5,155 bases of DNA from CAYREE01 sp964423225 (lineage in GTDB: Archaea > Altiarchaeota > Altiarchaeia > IMC4 > SCGC-AAA252-I15): positions 1 to 5,155 of the forward strand of contig CAYREE010000151.1 of NCBI GenBank assembly GCA_964423225.1, read 5' to 3'. The notes beneath the pieces are model-generated. The model was not told where the DNA came from. It did not search any database and saw only the letters and a program-made list of their open reading frames with translations. Positions 1 to 4,874 of the stretch are shown here, one piece after another. The first letter of the stretch is position 1. Each line of letters starts with the position of its first letter. A program made the translations under genes and the position numbers.

Positions 1-17
1 AGAATTACCAATAAGTA

Positions 18-26
18 TTTATATAT
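18..26 (+). promoter_or_regulatory. TATA box of the metY operon
   Basis: TTTATATAT is a close match to the archaeal TATA box. Its centre lies near base 22, which predicts a transcript start around 47-50. That leaves a leader of about 20 bases containing a Shine-Dalgarno site before the ATG at 71. The palindromic operator at 29-44 fits exactly between this box and the predicted start, a position where a bound protein would block RNA polymerase. Confidence 0.7.
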
Positions 27-28
27 GA

Positions 29-44
29 ATTAACGATTGTTAAT
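29..44. promoter_or_regulatory. Palindromic operator, copy 1 (metY promoter)
   Basis: ATTAACGATTGTTAAT is a perfect inverted repeat with 6-base arms and a 4-base centre. The same core, TTAAC-N-ATT-GTTAA, recurs at 3834-3847 and 4695-4708 and nowhere else that I could find. It sits between the TATA box and the predicted transcript start, so repression is the likely outcome of binding. Inference: it is the site of the helix-turn-helix regulator encoded at 3533-3829. Confidence 0.75.
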
Positions 45-58
45 ACTTTGTTTTTTTT

Positions 59-65
59 GAGGTGA
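59..65 (+). promoter_or_regulatory. Shine-Dalgarno site that fixes the metY start
   Basis: GAGGTGA lies five bases before the ATG at 71. It overlaps the in-frame GTG at 62, so that GTG is not the start. A run of eight T (51-58) precedes it, near the predicted transcript start. Confidence 0.7.
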
Positions 66-70
66 TTTAC

Positions 71-1363
71 ATGGCCGATACGGAATATAAAATCGAGACA
101 AAATCTCTACATTCGGGACAGGAACCGGACCCTACGACATTATCAAGGGCGGTTCCATTACATAGGACAAGCAGCTACGTATTCAAGAATACGGAACACG
201 CGTCAAACCTCTTTGGTTTGAAGGAACTTGGGAACATCTATACACGTTTGATGAATCCGACAACTGACATTCTGGAACGAAGGCTGGCTGACCTTGAAGG
301 AGGAGTGGGTGGACTTGCTGTATCTTCTGGTACTGCAGCCATCTTCTATAGTATCGTTAATCTTGCAAGAGCTGGGGATGAGATAGTTTCCGCTAATGAC
401 CTTTACGGGGGTACGTATACGCAGTTCAATAACATCCTCCCTGATTTTGGCATTAAAACCAGTTTCTGCGATCCGACCGACCCGGACAACATTAAGAAGG
501 CGATAACAGATAAGACTAAGGCGGTATACTCGGAGACAATAGGCAATCCCGCATTGAATGTGCCTGACTTCAAGGCAATATCCGAGATTGCACATGATAA
601 TGGAATACCCTATATAGTAGATAGTACATTCACTACACCCTATCTACTCACACCCTTTGATCATGGAGTAGACATAATCGCATACTCGTTAACTAAATGG
701 ATTGGAGGGCATGGAACAGCGATCGGTGGGGCGGTTGTTGACTCAGGCAAGTTCGATTGGAGCAAATCGAAAAAGCATCCATTATTGACAGAGCCTGATG
801 ATAGCTATAATGGGATACGATATGCCCATGATCTGGGTGATCTCACCCCACTTGCATATATCCTACGGATGAGGCTTGTTCCACTACGGAACCTGGGAGG
901 ATGCATCTCCCCGGATAATTCATGGATATTCCTACAGGGTTTGGAGACACTTCCACTAAGATTGGAGAAACATTGTGAGAATACACTGGAAGTAGCCAAC
1001 CATTTAACTGAGCTAGACAAGATAGAGTCTGTAAGCTATCCTGGCCTTGAAACACATCCGACGCATGATAATGCGAAGAAATACTTGAAGAACGGTTATG
1101 GTGCGGTAGTAGTATTTGAATTGGCTGGTGGTGCAAGTGCGGGAAGGAAATTCATAGAATCGCTCGGACTATTCAGCCATCTTGCGAACGTAGGGGATGC
1201 GAAGAGTCTGGCAATACATCCAGCGAGCACAACCCATAGTCAACTGTCTGAAAAACAACAACTTGCAGGCGGTATAACTCCCGGACTCGTCAGACTATCT
1301 GTTGGATTAGAGAATATTGAAGACATAATTTCCGACATAGATCAGGCGCTTAAGGAGGTATAG
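71..1363 (+). CDS. metY: O-acetylhomoserine sulfhydrylase (homocysteine synthase)
   Basis: Cytoplasmic PLP enzyme of the Cys/Met-metabolism family. It exchanges the acetyl group of O-acetylhomoserine for sulfide, giving homocysteine. The 430 residues (from ATG 71) match the usual MetY length; cystathionine gamma-synthases are nearer 380-400. Visible landmarks are YTRLMNPT at 57-64 (Tyr and Arg that contact PLP phosphate), the Asp in VDSTF (D184) that pairs with the PLP ring nitrogen, SLTK with the PLP lysine at K209 followed by GGHGTAIGG, the MetY-like DSGKFDW shortly after, and the C-terminal HPASTTHSQL and VRLSVGLE (R408, carboxylate binding). It is the first gene of the operon with metX. 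Cystathionine gamma-synthase or a promiscuous homologue is the main alternative, but length, the DSGKFDW stretch and the metX partner favour MetY. The gene appears intact. Confidence 0.93.
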   Translation: MADTEYKIETKSLHSGQEPDPTTLSRAVPLHRTSSYVFKNTEHASNLFGLKELGNIYTRLMNPTTDILERRLADLEGGVGGLAVSSGTAAIFYSIVNLARAGDEIVSANDLYGGTYTQFNNILPDFGIKTSFCDPTDPDNIKKAITDKTKAVYSETIGNPALNVPDFKAISEIAHDNGIPYIVDSTFTTPYLLTPFDHGVDIIAYSLTKWIGGHGTAIGGAVVDSGKFDWSKSKKHPLLTEPDDSYNGIRYAHDLGDLTPLAYILRMRLVPLRNLGGCISPDNSWIFLQGLETLPLRLEKHCENTLEVANHLTELDKIESVSYPGLETHPTHDNAKKYLKNGYGAVVVFELAGGASAGRKFIESLGLFSHLANVGDAKSLAIHPASTTHSQLSEKQQLAGGITPGLVRLSVGLENIEDIISDIDQALKEV

Positions 1364-1528
1364 ATGGAAGGAAAAGACAATCCTCAGTCAAGGCCGACAT
1401 ACTGTATTATCTGCAGTAATTGTCGGACTTGCATTATGATGCATTATGCCTTGTCTGTTGGCAGATGCTGGTACTGCAGAGCACCGCTTAAGGAAGAACA
1501 GTTTTACGACCAAGGTGGAGGTATATGA
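1364..1528 (+). CDS. 54-residue six-cysteine (zinc-ribbon-like) protein
   Basis: An unrecognised small protein between metY and metX. The ATG directly follows the metY stop (TAG at 1361-1363), and a strong Shine-Dalgarno site AGGAGGT (1353-1359) lies four bases before it, so translation is well supported. It ends in an ATGA overlap with the metX start. Its six cysteines are C14, C17, C20, C23, C35 and C38, that is CxxCxxCxxC followed eleven residues later by CxxC. Treble-clef and rubredoxin-like zinc knuckles use similar spacing, and a zinc or iron-sulfur site is likely. H27 could be a further ligand. There is no signal peptide or membrane segment. Position in a homocysteine operon suggests a part in sulfide or persulfide handling, redox control, or binding to MetY/MetX, but that is inference; the sequence shows only a metal- or redox-type cysteine array. 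Confidence 0.8.
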   Translation: MEGKDNPQSRPTYCIICSNCRTCIMMHYALSVGRCWYCRAPLKEEQFYDQGGGI

Positions 1529-2679
1529 GGTTATTTCAAATGAAAAAAAACGACGGTTCAGTAGGGGTTGTGAAGACCAGGTACTATGACTTTGATGAGA
1601 TTAGGCTTCAAAGCGGTGAAAGATTAGCTCCAGTCAGGATAGCATATGAGACATATGGAAAATTGAATAAAGATAAGTCCAATGCGATACTTGTATGCCA
1701 TGCATTAAGTGGGGATGCACATGCTGCAGGAAAACACAGGAAGAATTCAAGGAAGAATGGATGGTATGACATTGCAATAGGTCCTGGAAAAACATTTGAC
1801 ACGAGGAAATATTTTGTCATATGCTCTAACATCATTGGAGGGTGTAAGGGTTCTACTGGACCCTCATCAACCAATCCAAAGACCAAGAAACCGTATGGAC
1901 TAGATTTTCCGTTAATAACAGTAGAGGACATGGTCAAAGCCCAGAAGAACCTTGTTGAACATCTTGGTATAGATAAGTTGTTCTGTGTGACTGGTGGGAG
2001 TCTTGGCGGGATGCAGGCTATTCAATGGACTGTGACCTATCCGGATTCCGTTCATCTAGCGATACCCATTGCGACTTCTGCATATCAGCACCCTATAGGG
2101 ATTGCATTCAATGACATAGGAAGGGATGCGATAATATCCGATCCAGATTGGAATAACGGCCATTACTATGAGAATGGACAGCCCGAGAACGGTCTGGCAT
2201 TGGCCAGGAAGGTCGGTCATATCACATACCTTAGTCATGAGACTTTTAACCGGAAGTTCGGCAGAGTGAAGAATGGGAAGAAAAATGGGAAGTTCGGAGT
2301 GAAATATGAGGTTCAAAACTATCTTGATTATCAAGGGAAGAGTTTTGTCAGAAGATTTGACGCCAATAGTTATCTTTATATTACTGATGCCATCGACAAC
2401 TTTGACTTAACCGAGTCCGGTAAAAGAAAACTTAGTGAAGTATTCAAAGATGTTAAGGCGAAATTCCTCTTAGTCTCATTTTCCTCAGATCTAATCTATA
2501 CTTCAGAGCAAGTAAAGGAAATATTTGATGGGCTTGCTGAGGCCGGAGTACCTTCAGTCTACAGGGATCTTGATCTACCCTATGGACACGATGCATTTCT
2601 TGTATTCAATAACACTCTAGGGAATATTCTAGTGGATTTCTTAGAATGTGAGGGAAAAAAATATTTTGATAAATCTTGA
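1525..2679 (+). CDS. metX: Homoserine O-acetyltransferase
   Basis: Alpha/beta-hydrolase-fold enzyme that transfers an acyl group, normally acetyl, from acyl-CoA to homoserine. This supplies the substrate for the MetY encoded upstream. The 384 residues agree with the family length. Visible landmarks are the early RIAYETYG (38-45), CHALSGDAH (58-66), the family signature GGCKGSTGPSS (105-115), the nucleophile elbow GGSLGGMQ with S159, the triad acid in SSDLIYT (D322), and the triad histidine in GHDAFL (H355). The start is the ATG within the ATGA shared with the upstream small gene, with AGGTG at 1513-1517 seven bases before it; this arrangement implies translational coupling. A second Met six codons in is a poorer start. 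MetX homologues differ in acetyl versus succinyl preference, which I cannot decide with certainty, but the MetY partner supports acetyl. Confidence 0.93.
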   Translation: MRLFQMKKNDGSVGVVKTRYYDFDEIRLQSGERLAPVRIAYETYGKLNKDKSNAILVCHALSGDAHAAGKHRKNSRKNGWYDIAIGPGKTFDTRKYFVICSNIIGGCKGSTGPSSTNPKTKKPYGLDFPLITVEDMVKAQKNLVEHLGIDKLFCVTGGSLGGMQAIQWTVTYPDSVHLAIPIATSAYQHPIGIAFNDIGRDAIISDPDWNNGHYYENGQPENGLALARKVGHITYLSHETFNRKFGRVKNGKKNGKFGVKYEVQNYLDYQGKSFVRRFDANSYLYITDAIDNFDLTESGKRKLSEVFKDVKAKFLLVSFSSDLIYTSEQVKEIFDGLAEAGVPSVYRDLDLPYGHDAFLVFNNTLGNILVDFLECEGKKYFDKS

Positions 2680-2691
2680 TGAGAGGGTATA

Positions 2692-3102
2692 ATGAAGTTA
2701 TTAATGTTTGATGCGAATGAGTTCTGGTATAAGACATTCTCAAAAACATTGGAGCATGCTGAGGAAGTTGATGTAGAAAAGATTGTGTCTGATGCGCTTG
2801 TAGTGTTTCTCCAGTCTGAGAGTGAGGATGAGGATAGGGGGGGAAAGGTGTTGAAGAAGGCTGTTGGAAACATATCTTGGCTGTCAAAGAAGGTCGGGAG
2901 AAAAAATATTTTACTTCATTCTTTTGCACATCTTTCTGAAAGCAAGTCGAGTATCGAATATGCTCAGGCAACTATTGAGTCCATTAAGTCCAAGCTTGGT
3001 GAAAAAGGTTTTACAGTAGATTCAACTCCTTTCGGTTATTTCTTAGAGTTTAAAATACATGTTAAAGGCGAGTCACTAGCTAAGGTATTTAAGAGTATCT
3101 GA
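2692..3102 (+). CDS. Stand-alone archaeal threonyl-tRNA editing domain
   Basis: The 136 residues match the N-terminal editing domain of archaeal threonyl-tRNA synthetase (Pfam tRNA-Thr_ED, a D-aminoacyl-tRNA-deacylase-like fold), which hydrolyses Ser-tRNA(Thr). Landmarks are the opening MKLLMFDANEFWY strand, VVFL (37-40), NILLHSFAHLS (72-82, with the active-site-region H80) and the hallmark TPFGYFLEFKIHVKG (112-126). The synthetase catalytic and anticodon-binding domains are absent: two stop codons in tandem (TGA TAG) end the gene exactly where the domain ends. Recalling the Pyrococcus domain as PFGYYKAFK, the lysine after PFGYY is here a leucine (L118), so the activity may be altered. The start ATG follows the metX stop by 12 bases with a modest GAGGG site. 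A trans-editing factor is most likely, and a repurposed hydrolase on a related substrate is possible. No synthetase is visible in the window. Confidence 0.82.
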   Translation: MKLLMFDANEFWYKTFSKTLEHAEEVDVEKIVSDALVVFLQSESEDEDRGGKVLKKAVGNISWLSKKVGRKNILLHSFAHLSESKSSIEYAQATIESIKSKLGEKGFTVDSTPFGYFLEFKIHVKGESLAKVFKSI

Positions 3103-3128
3103 TAGATGTTGTATAGCAGGTTTTTAAA

Positions 3129-3536
3129 ATGACAACTAAAGAACTACGGATTATTGAGATTCTAAAAAAATCAAAGACAATTGCAGTCATGGGTTGTTCA
3201 AGAGATCAAGCAAAGTCAGCTCACTATGTGCCTAAATACTTGAAAGAGAAAGGATATGAAATTATCCCTATAAATCCTTCAGCAGACGAGATACTTGGGT
3301 TAAAAGCATATTCCTCACTTGATGATTTAACTGAATCAGTTGATATAGTGCAATTCTTCAGATCCGGACCAGAGATCACCGGTTTTATTGATCAGGCTTT
3401 AAGATTGGAGCCTACGGTTATCTGGATGCAACAGGGTATCGTTAACCAACATGCCATGGAAATATTTGAAAAAAAGGGAATCATGGTTGTAATGGATAAA
3501 TGCATGATGGCTGAACACAAAAGATTATTAGGTTAA
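3129..3536 (+). CDS. CoA-binding domain protein (YccU-like)
   Basis: A single-domain Rossmann-fold protein of the CoA_binding_2 family, 135 residues, the usual length. Conserved stretches are the nucleotide-binding loop TIAVMGCSRD (17-26), SAHYVPKYL (30-38), IIPINPS (45-51), VDIVQFFR (71-78), WMQQGIVN (99-106) and the terminal MDKCMMAEHKRL (122-133). Members bind CoA in vitro, but the physiological role is generally unknown. It begins 26 bases after the editing-domain gene behind a weak AGG site and is probably the last gene of the metY operon. A link to the acetyl-CoA used by MetX, or CoA and redox sensing for sulfur metabolism, is inference. Its TAA stop overlaps the stop of the convergent regulator gene. 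Confidence 0.9.
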   Translation: MTTKELRIIEILKKSKTIAVMGCSRDQAKSAHYVPKYLKEKGYEIIPINPSADEILGLKAYSSLDDLTESVDIVQFFRSGPEITGFIDQALRLEPTVIWMQQGIVNQHAMEIFEKKGIMVVMDKCMMAEHKRLLG

Positions 3537-3829
3537 TCTGACAGAGCTTTTTTACAGCATCTACACATCATCATCGAGATCTCAGCATCATCAGCTGTTT
3601 CTCTAAGCCTCTTTGATATCTCGACTATCTCATCATTATAGCCTGGCGGCATCTTTTTTTTATTGCCCCTTTTCTTATGGAGGTATTGTGAGACTGCTGA
3701 AGGTGTGATGTCTAAAAGCTTTGCGACATCCTTCTGCTTCAATCCTTGTTTCACTAACTCTCTGGTTAGGTCAGCTCTTATCTGGGGCAATACATACCAT
3801 AATGCTTGTTCACATGGTAATTTCATCAT
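3533..3829 (-). CDS. XRE/Cro-type helix-turn-helix regulator with cysteine cluster
   Basis: A 98-residue protein resembling the archaeal predicted regulators of COG2522. The N-terminal LPCEQALWYVLPQIRADL (4-21) is followed by a clear helix-turn-helix at about 31-54, with KQKDVAKLLDITPSAVSQYL as the positioning and recognition helices, then a basic stretch RGNKKK. The tail holds C89, C91 and C92 (MCRCCKK), which with C6 could form a metal, Fe-S or disulfide sensing site. No Shine-Dalgarno site precedes the tandem ATGs (3829 and 3826), and a TATA-like AATAATAA lies about 25 bases upstream, so the transcript is probably leaderless. The palindrome at 3834-3847 nearly abuts the start, which points to autoregulation. 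Inferred role: regulator of the neighbouring methionine and cysteine genes. Confidence 0.85.
   Translation of the reverse strand: MMKLPCEQALWYVLPQIRADLTRELVKQGLKQKDVAKLLDITPSAVSQYLHKKRGNKKKMPPGYNDEIVEISKRLRETADDAEISMMMCRCCKKALSD
3654..3661 (+). terminator. Possible T-tract terminator for the plus-strand operon
   Basis: Eight consecutive T on the plus strand, about 120 bases past the stop of the CoA-binding gene, could act as an archaeal U-tract terminator. A shorter T6 lies at 3548-3553. Both fall inside the opposing regulator gene. The T8 is also explained by a run of lysine codons (NKKKM) in that gene, so the call is weak. If termination does occur here, the operon mRNA would be antisense to the regulator's 3' half. 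Confidence 0.25.
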
Positions 3830-3833
3830 TAGA

Positions 3834-3847
3834 TTAACAATAGTTAA
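3834..3847. promoter_or_regulatory. Palindromic operator, copy 2 (regulator promoter)
   Basis: Read towards the regulator gene (minus strand) this is TTAACTATTGTTAA, identical to copies 1 and 3 except for the sixth base. It ends four bases before the regulator's first ATG, on top of the predicted transcript start, the expected layout for an autorepressor. It lies in the 28-base gap between the regulator and the lipoprotein stop codon. Confidence 0.75.
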
Positions 3848-3849
3848 GA

Positions 3850-3857
3850 TTATTATT
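3850..3857 (-). promoter_or_regulatory. TATA-like box of the regulator gene
   Basis: AATAATAA on the minus strand is centred about 25 bases before the regulator ATG, consistent with a leaderless transcript. It is a weaker TATA match than the metY box and adjoins the lipoprotein stop codon (3858-3860). Confidence 0.4.
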
Positions 3858-4619
3858 CTACTTACTGATTTTTAACTCTTTAGAGACTTCATTGTCGATC
3901 CTGTCTATTATCGCTTTGCCTTTTGCTCCATAGAACTTGTAGATACTTTCCTCAGTCTTGTCTATCGCTTTGTCAATCCGATTCAATTCAGTATCTGACA
4001 TAGCAACTCCACTATTGTGCCTTCCCCACAATGTCTTCATCAATCCCTTGTAGCGGTCCTCACAGCTTACTAATTGCTGCTGGTCATTGAAGGTCATTGG
4101 CATACCATATATCTGGCTCATCTTCTCCTCGCCCAATCCCCTCTCAATCTGATTCATCTCTCTTACTACACTGTCTAATTCATGCCCATCCATCGCCTTA
4201 TCAGATTTACCAAGTAGCTCATTATATCTTCTTGTCATAGCATTATCAATCTGCTGATTAGTTATTACTTTTCCTCCCCACATCTGGTTTGTAGCCTGTG
4301 CCGTTGCCATCTTCATCCATTCCGGGTCCTCTTCTCTTTGAGAAGCCTCCTTCATATTATCCACTTGTTTCATCATGATGGCTTTTCGAGCATCTGAGAC
4401 TCCTTCCGTGTGTGGGTCTGAACAACCTGCACTCATTAATCCCATCGCAGCAACTGTAGTCAATAGGCACAGAGTCGAGACTCTTCCACCAACAGCCCTA
4501 CCGTTATGTCCCTGGCCACCACCAACATTATTACCGATTGCGTTGCCTGCCCATTGCCTCCCAGTCTGGTATTGTGATACGCCCTCTATTTGACTGCCGG
4601 TGACCTCAAGTGTTGCCAT
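3858..4619 (-). CDS. Putative secreted lipoprotein of unknown function
   Basis: I do not recognise this 253-residue protein. Residues 1-46 are Gly/Asn/Gln-rich and polar (NNVGGGQGHNGR) with arginines at 41 and 46. A hydrophobic stretch follows at about 48-62 (STLCLLTTVAAMGLM) and ends in SAGC (C66), which looks like a lipobox although the -3 position is Ser rather than Leu. The rest is hydrophilic and probably mainly helical, rich in Met, Lys, Glu and Asp, with a charged tail (DNEVSKELKISK). The 47-residue stretch before the hydrophobic core is unusually long for a signal peptide; I see no in-frame ATG or GTG between them. No Shine-Dalgarno site precedes ATG 4619, but a TATA-like box at 4642-4651 fits a leaderless start. 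A membrane-anchored protein with a cytoplasmic N-terminus is the alternative. There is no visible link to sulfur metabolism apart from location. Confidence 0.65.
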   Translation of the reverse strand: MATLEVTGSQIEGVSQYQTGRQWAGNAIGNNVGGGQGHNGRAVGGRVSTLCLLTTVAAMGLMSAGCSDPHTEGVSDARKAIMMKQVDNMKEASQREEDPEWMKMATAQATNQMWGGKVITNQQIDNAMTRRYNELLGKSDKAMDGHELDSVVREMNQIERGLGEEKMSQIYGMPMTFNDQQQLVSCEDRYKGLMKTLWGRHNSGVAMSDTELNRIDKAIDKTEESIYKFYGAKGKAIIDRIDNEVSKELKISK

Positions 4620-4641
4620 TATTAAGAATATCGAAGTAGGG

Positions 4642-4651
4642 GTTTTAATAA
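4642..4651 (-). promoter_or_regulatory. TATA-like box of the lipoprotein gene
   Basis: TTATTAAAAC on the minus strand is centred about 27 bases before ATG 4619. This fits a leaderless transcript and supports that ATG as the start. Confidence 0.45.
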
Positions 4652-4665
4652 CAAATTCGTAACCA

Positions 4666-4683
4666 ATAGGTTTTTAAACCTAT
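4666..4683. promoter_or_regulatory. Perfect 8-2-8 palindrome over a two-way TATA-like core
   Basis: ATAGGTTT-TT-AAACCTAT is a perfect inverted repeat. Its AT core (TTTTTAAA, or TTTAAAAA on the other strand) resembles a TATA box in both directions. Rightward it would place a transcript start near 4700, inside operator copy 3 and just before the small ORF at 4711. It could be a symmetric promoter element (purine-rich flank plus TATA), or an operator for a second regulator. Confidence 0.45.
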
Positions 4684-4694
4684 CCTACATAGTG

Positions 4695-4708
4695 TTAACA
4701 ATTGTTAA
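4695..4708. promoter_or_regulatory. Palindromic operator, copy 3 (cysteine synthase upstream region)
   Basis: TTAACAATTGTTAA is a fully symmetric 14-base version of the repeat seen at 29-44 and 3834-3847. It lies 20 bases beyond the TATA-like core of the 4666-4683 palindrome and two bases before the ATG of the small leader ORF. This geometry resembles copy 2, where the operator also almost touches the start codon. It is 166 bases from the cysteine synthase ATG and 75 from the lipoprotein ATG, so it could affect either; the rightward direction fits the sulfur theme better. Confidence 0.72.
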
Positions 4709-4710
4709 GA

Positions 4711-4782
4711 ATGGATTTGATAGATTACATTATCAGGTTGTATATTTCAAGCATCATAGAGCCCTGTCAGTGTCGGGTCTAG
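4711..4782 (+). CDS. Candidate 23-residue leader peptide ORF with Cys-Gln-Cys
   Basis: The ORF opens at an ATG two bases after operator copy 3, reads MDLIDYIIRLYISSII, ends EPCQCRV, and stops at TAG 4780. Two Cys codons lie close to the stop, ahead of a cysteine synthase gene. This is the arrangement of cysteine-responsive leader peptides known in some bacteria. There is no Shine-Dalgarno site, so translation would have to be leaderless or near-leaderless, which the two minus-strand genes here also appear to use. An ORF this short can occur by chance, and the peptide could alternatively be a small amphipathic protein. Confidence 0.4.
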   Translation: MDLIDYIIRLYISSIIEPCQCRV

Positions 4783-4809
4783 CCGCCCAACTACTTCATA
4801 AATCACACT
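4758..4809 (+). promoter_or_regulatory. Possible alternative RNA hairpins in the cysteine synthase leader
   Basis: This is a locally GC-richer patch in an AT-rich gap. Bases 4758-4764 (AGAGCCC) can pair with 4775-4780 (GGGTCT) with one bulged base, enclosing the Cys codons of the small ORF in the loop. The same GGG (4775-4777) can instead pair with CCC at 4786-4788, and AGTGT (4769-4773) with ACACT (4805-4809). The first pairing excludes the second and third. The stems are short, so this is suggestive only. I do not recognise a known riboswitch. Confidence 0.3.
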
Positions 4810-4826
4810 CGGATTAATCAAAACCC

Positions 4827-4835
4827 TTTTTTTTT
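4827..4835 (+). terminator. T9 tract before cysteine synthase
   Basis: CCC followed by nine T is the longest T run in the window and resembles an archaeal intrinsic (U-tract) terminator. It lies 45 bases after the small ORF and 39 bases before the cysteine synthase ATG. It could end a short leader RNA, act as a regulated attenuator, or simply be part of the AT-rich promoter region. Confidence 0.4.
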
Positions 4836-4836
4836 G

Positions 4837-4846
4837 TTTATTATAT
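4837..4846 (+). promoter_or_regulatory. TATA-like box just before cysteine synthase
   Basis: TTTATTATAT could be a proximal promoter. However, it predicts a transcript start near 4868, inside the Shine-Dalgarno site at 4864-4869. Either the proximal start lies slightly off that spacing or the gene is read mainly from the promoter upstream of 4711, which would give a leader of about 170 bases. Confidence 0.4.
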
Positions 4847-4863
4847 CATTAAAAAAATAATCA

Positions 4864-4869
4864 AGGTGA
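4864..4869 (+). promoter_or_regulatory. Shine-Dalgarno site of cysteine synthase
   Basis: AGGTGA lies five bases before ATG 4875. It is the same core, at the same spacing, as at metY. It indicates a leadered mRNA, unlike the two minus-strand genes. Confidence 0.7.
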
Positions 4870-4874
4870 ATCAC

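Noticed and set aside
62..70. In-frame GTG start for metY three codons before ATG 71
   Set aside because: The GTG lies within the Shine-Dalgarno sequence, and ATG 71 has correct spacing to it.
688..693. GTTAAC sequences within metY (688) and the CoA-binding gene (near 3440) as operator half-sites
   Set aside because: They lack the second arm at the right spacing and lie in coding sequence.
1431..1450. Tandem GCATTATG repeat inside the six-cysteine gene
   Set aside because: Only two short units, within coding sequence, with no sign of further copies.
4718..4758. C/D-box-like elements on the minus strand (ATGATG near 4753-4758, CTGA near 4733-4736)
   Set aside because: The C box is imperfect, no convincing second C'/D pair or terminal stem follows, and the region is explained by promoter and leader elements.
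4760..4812. tRNA or known riboswitch in the GC-richer patch
   Set aside because: There is no T-loop GTTCRA sequence, no acceptor stem, and no recognised SAM or other riboswitch core.
4812..4819. GATTAATC palindrome as a fourth operator
   Set aside because: It lacks the TTAAC/GTTAA arms and spacing, and an 8-base AT-rich palindrome is expected by chance.
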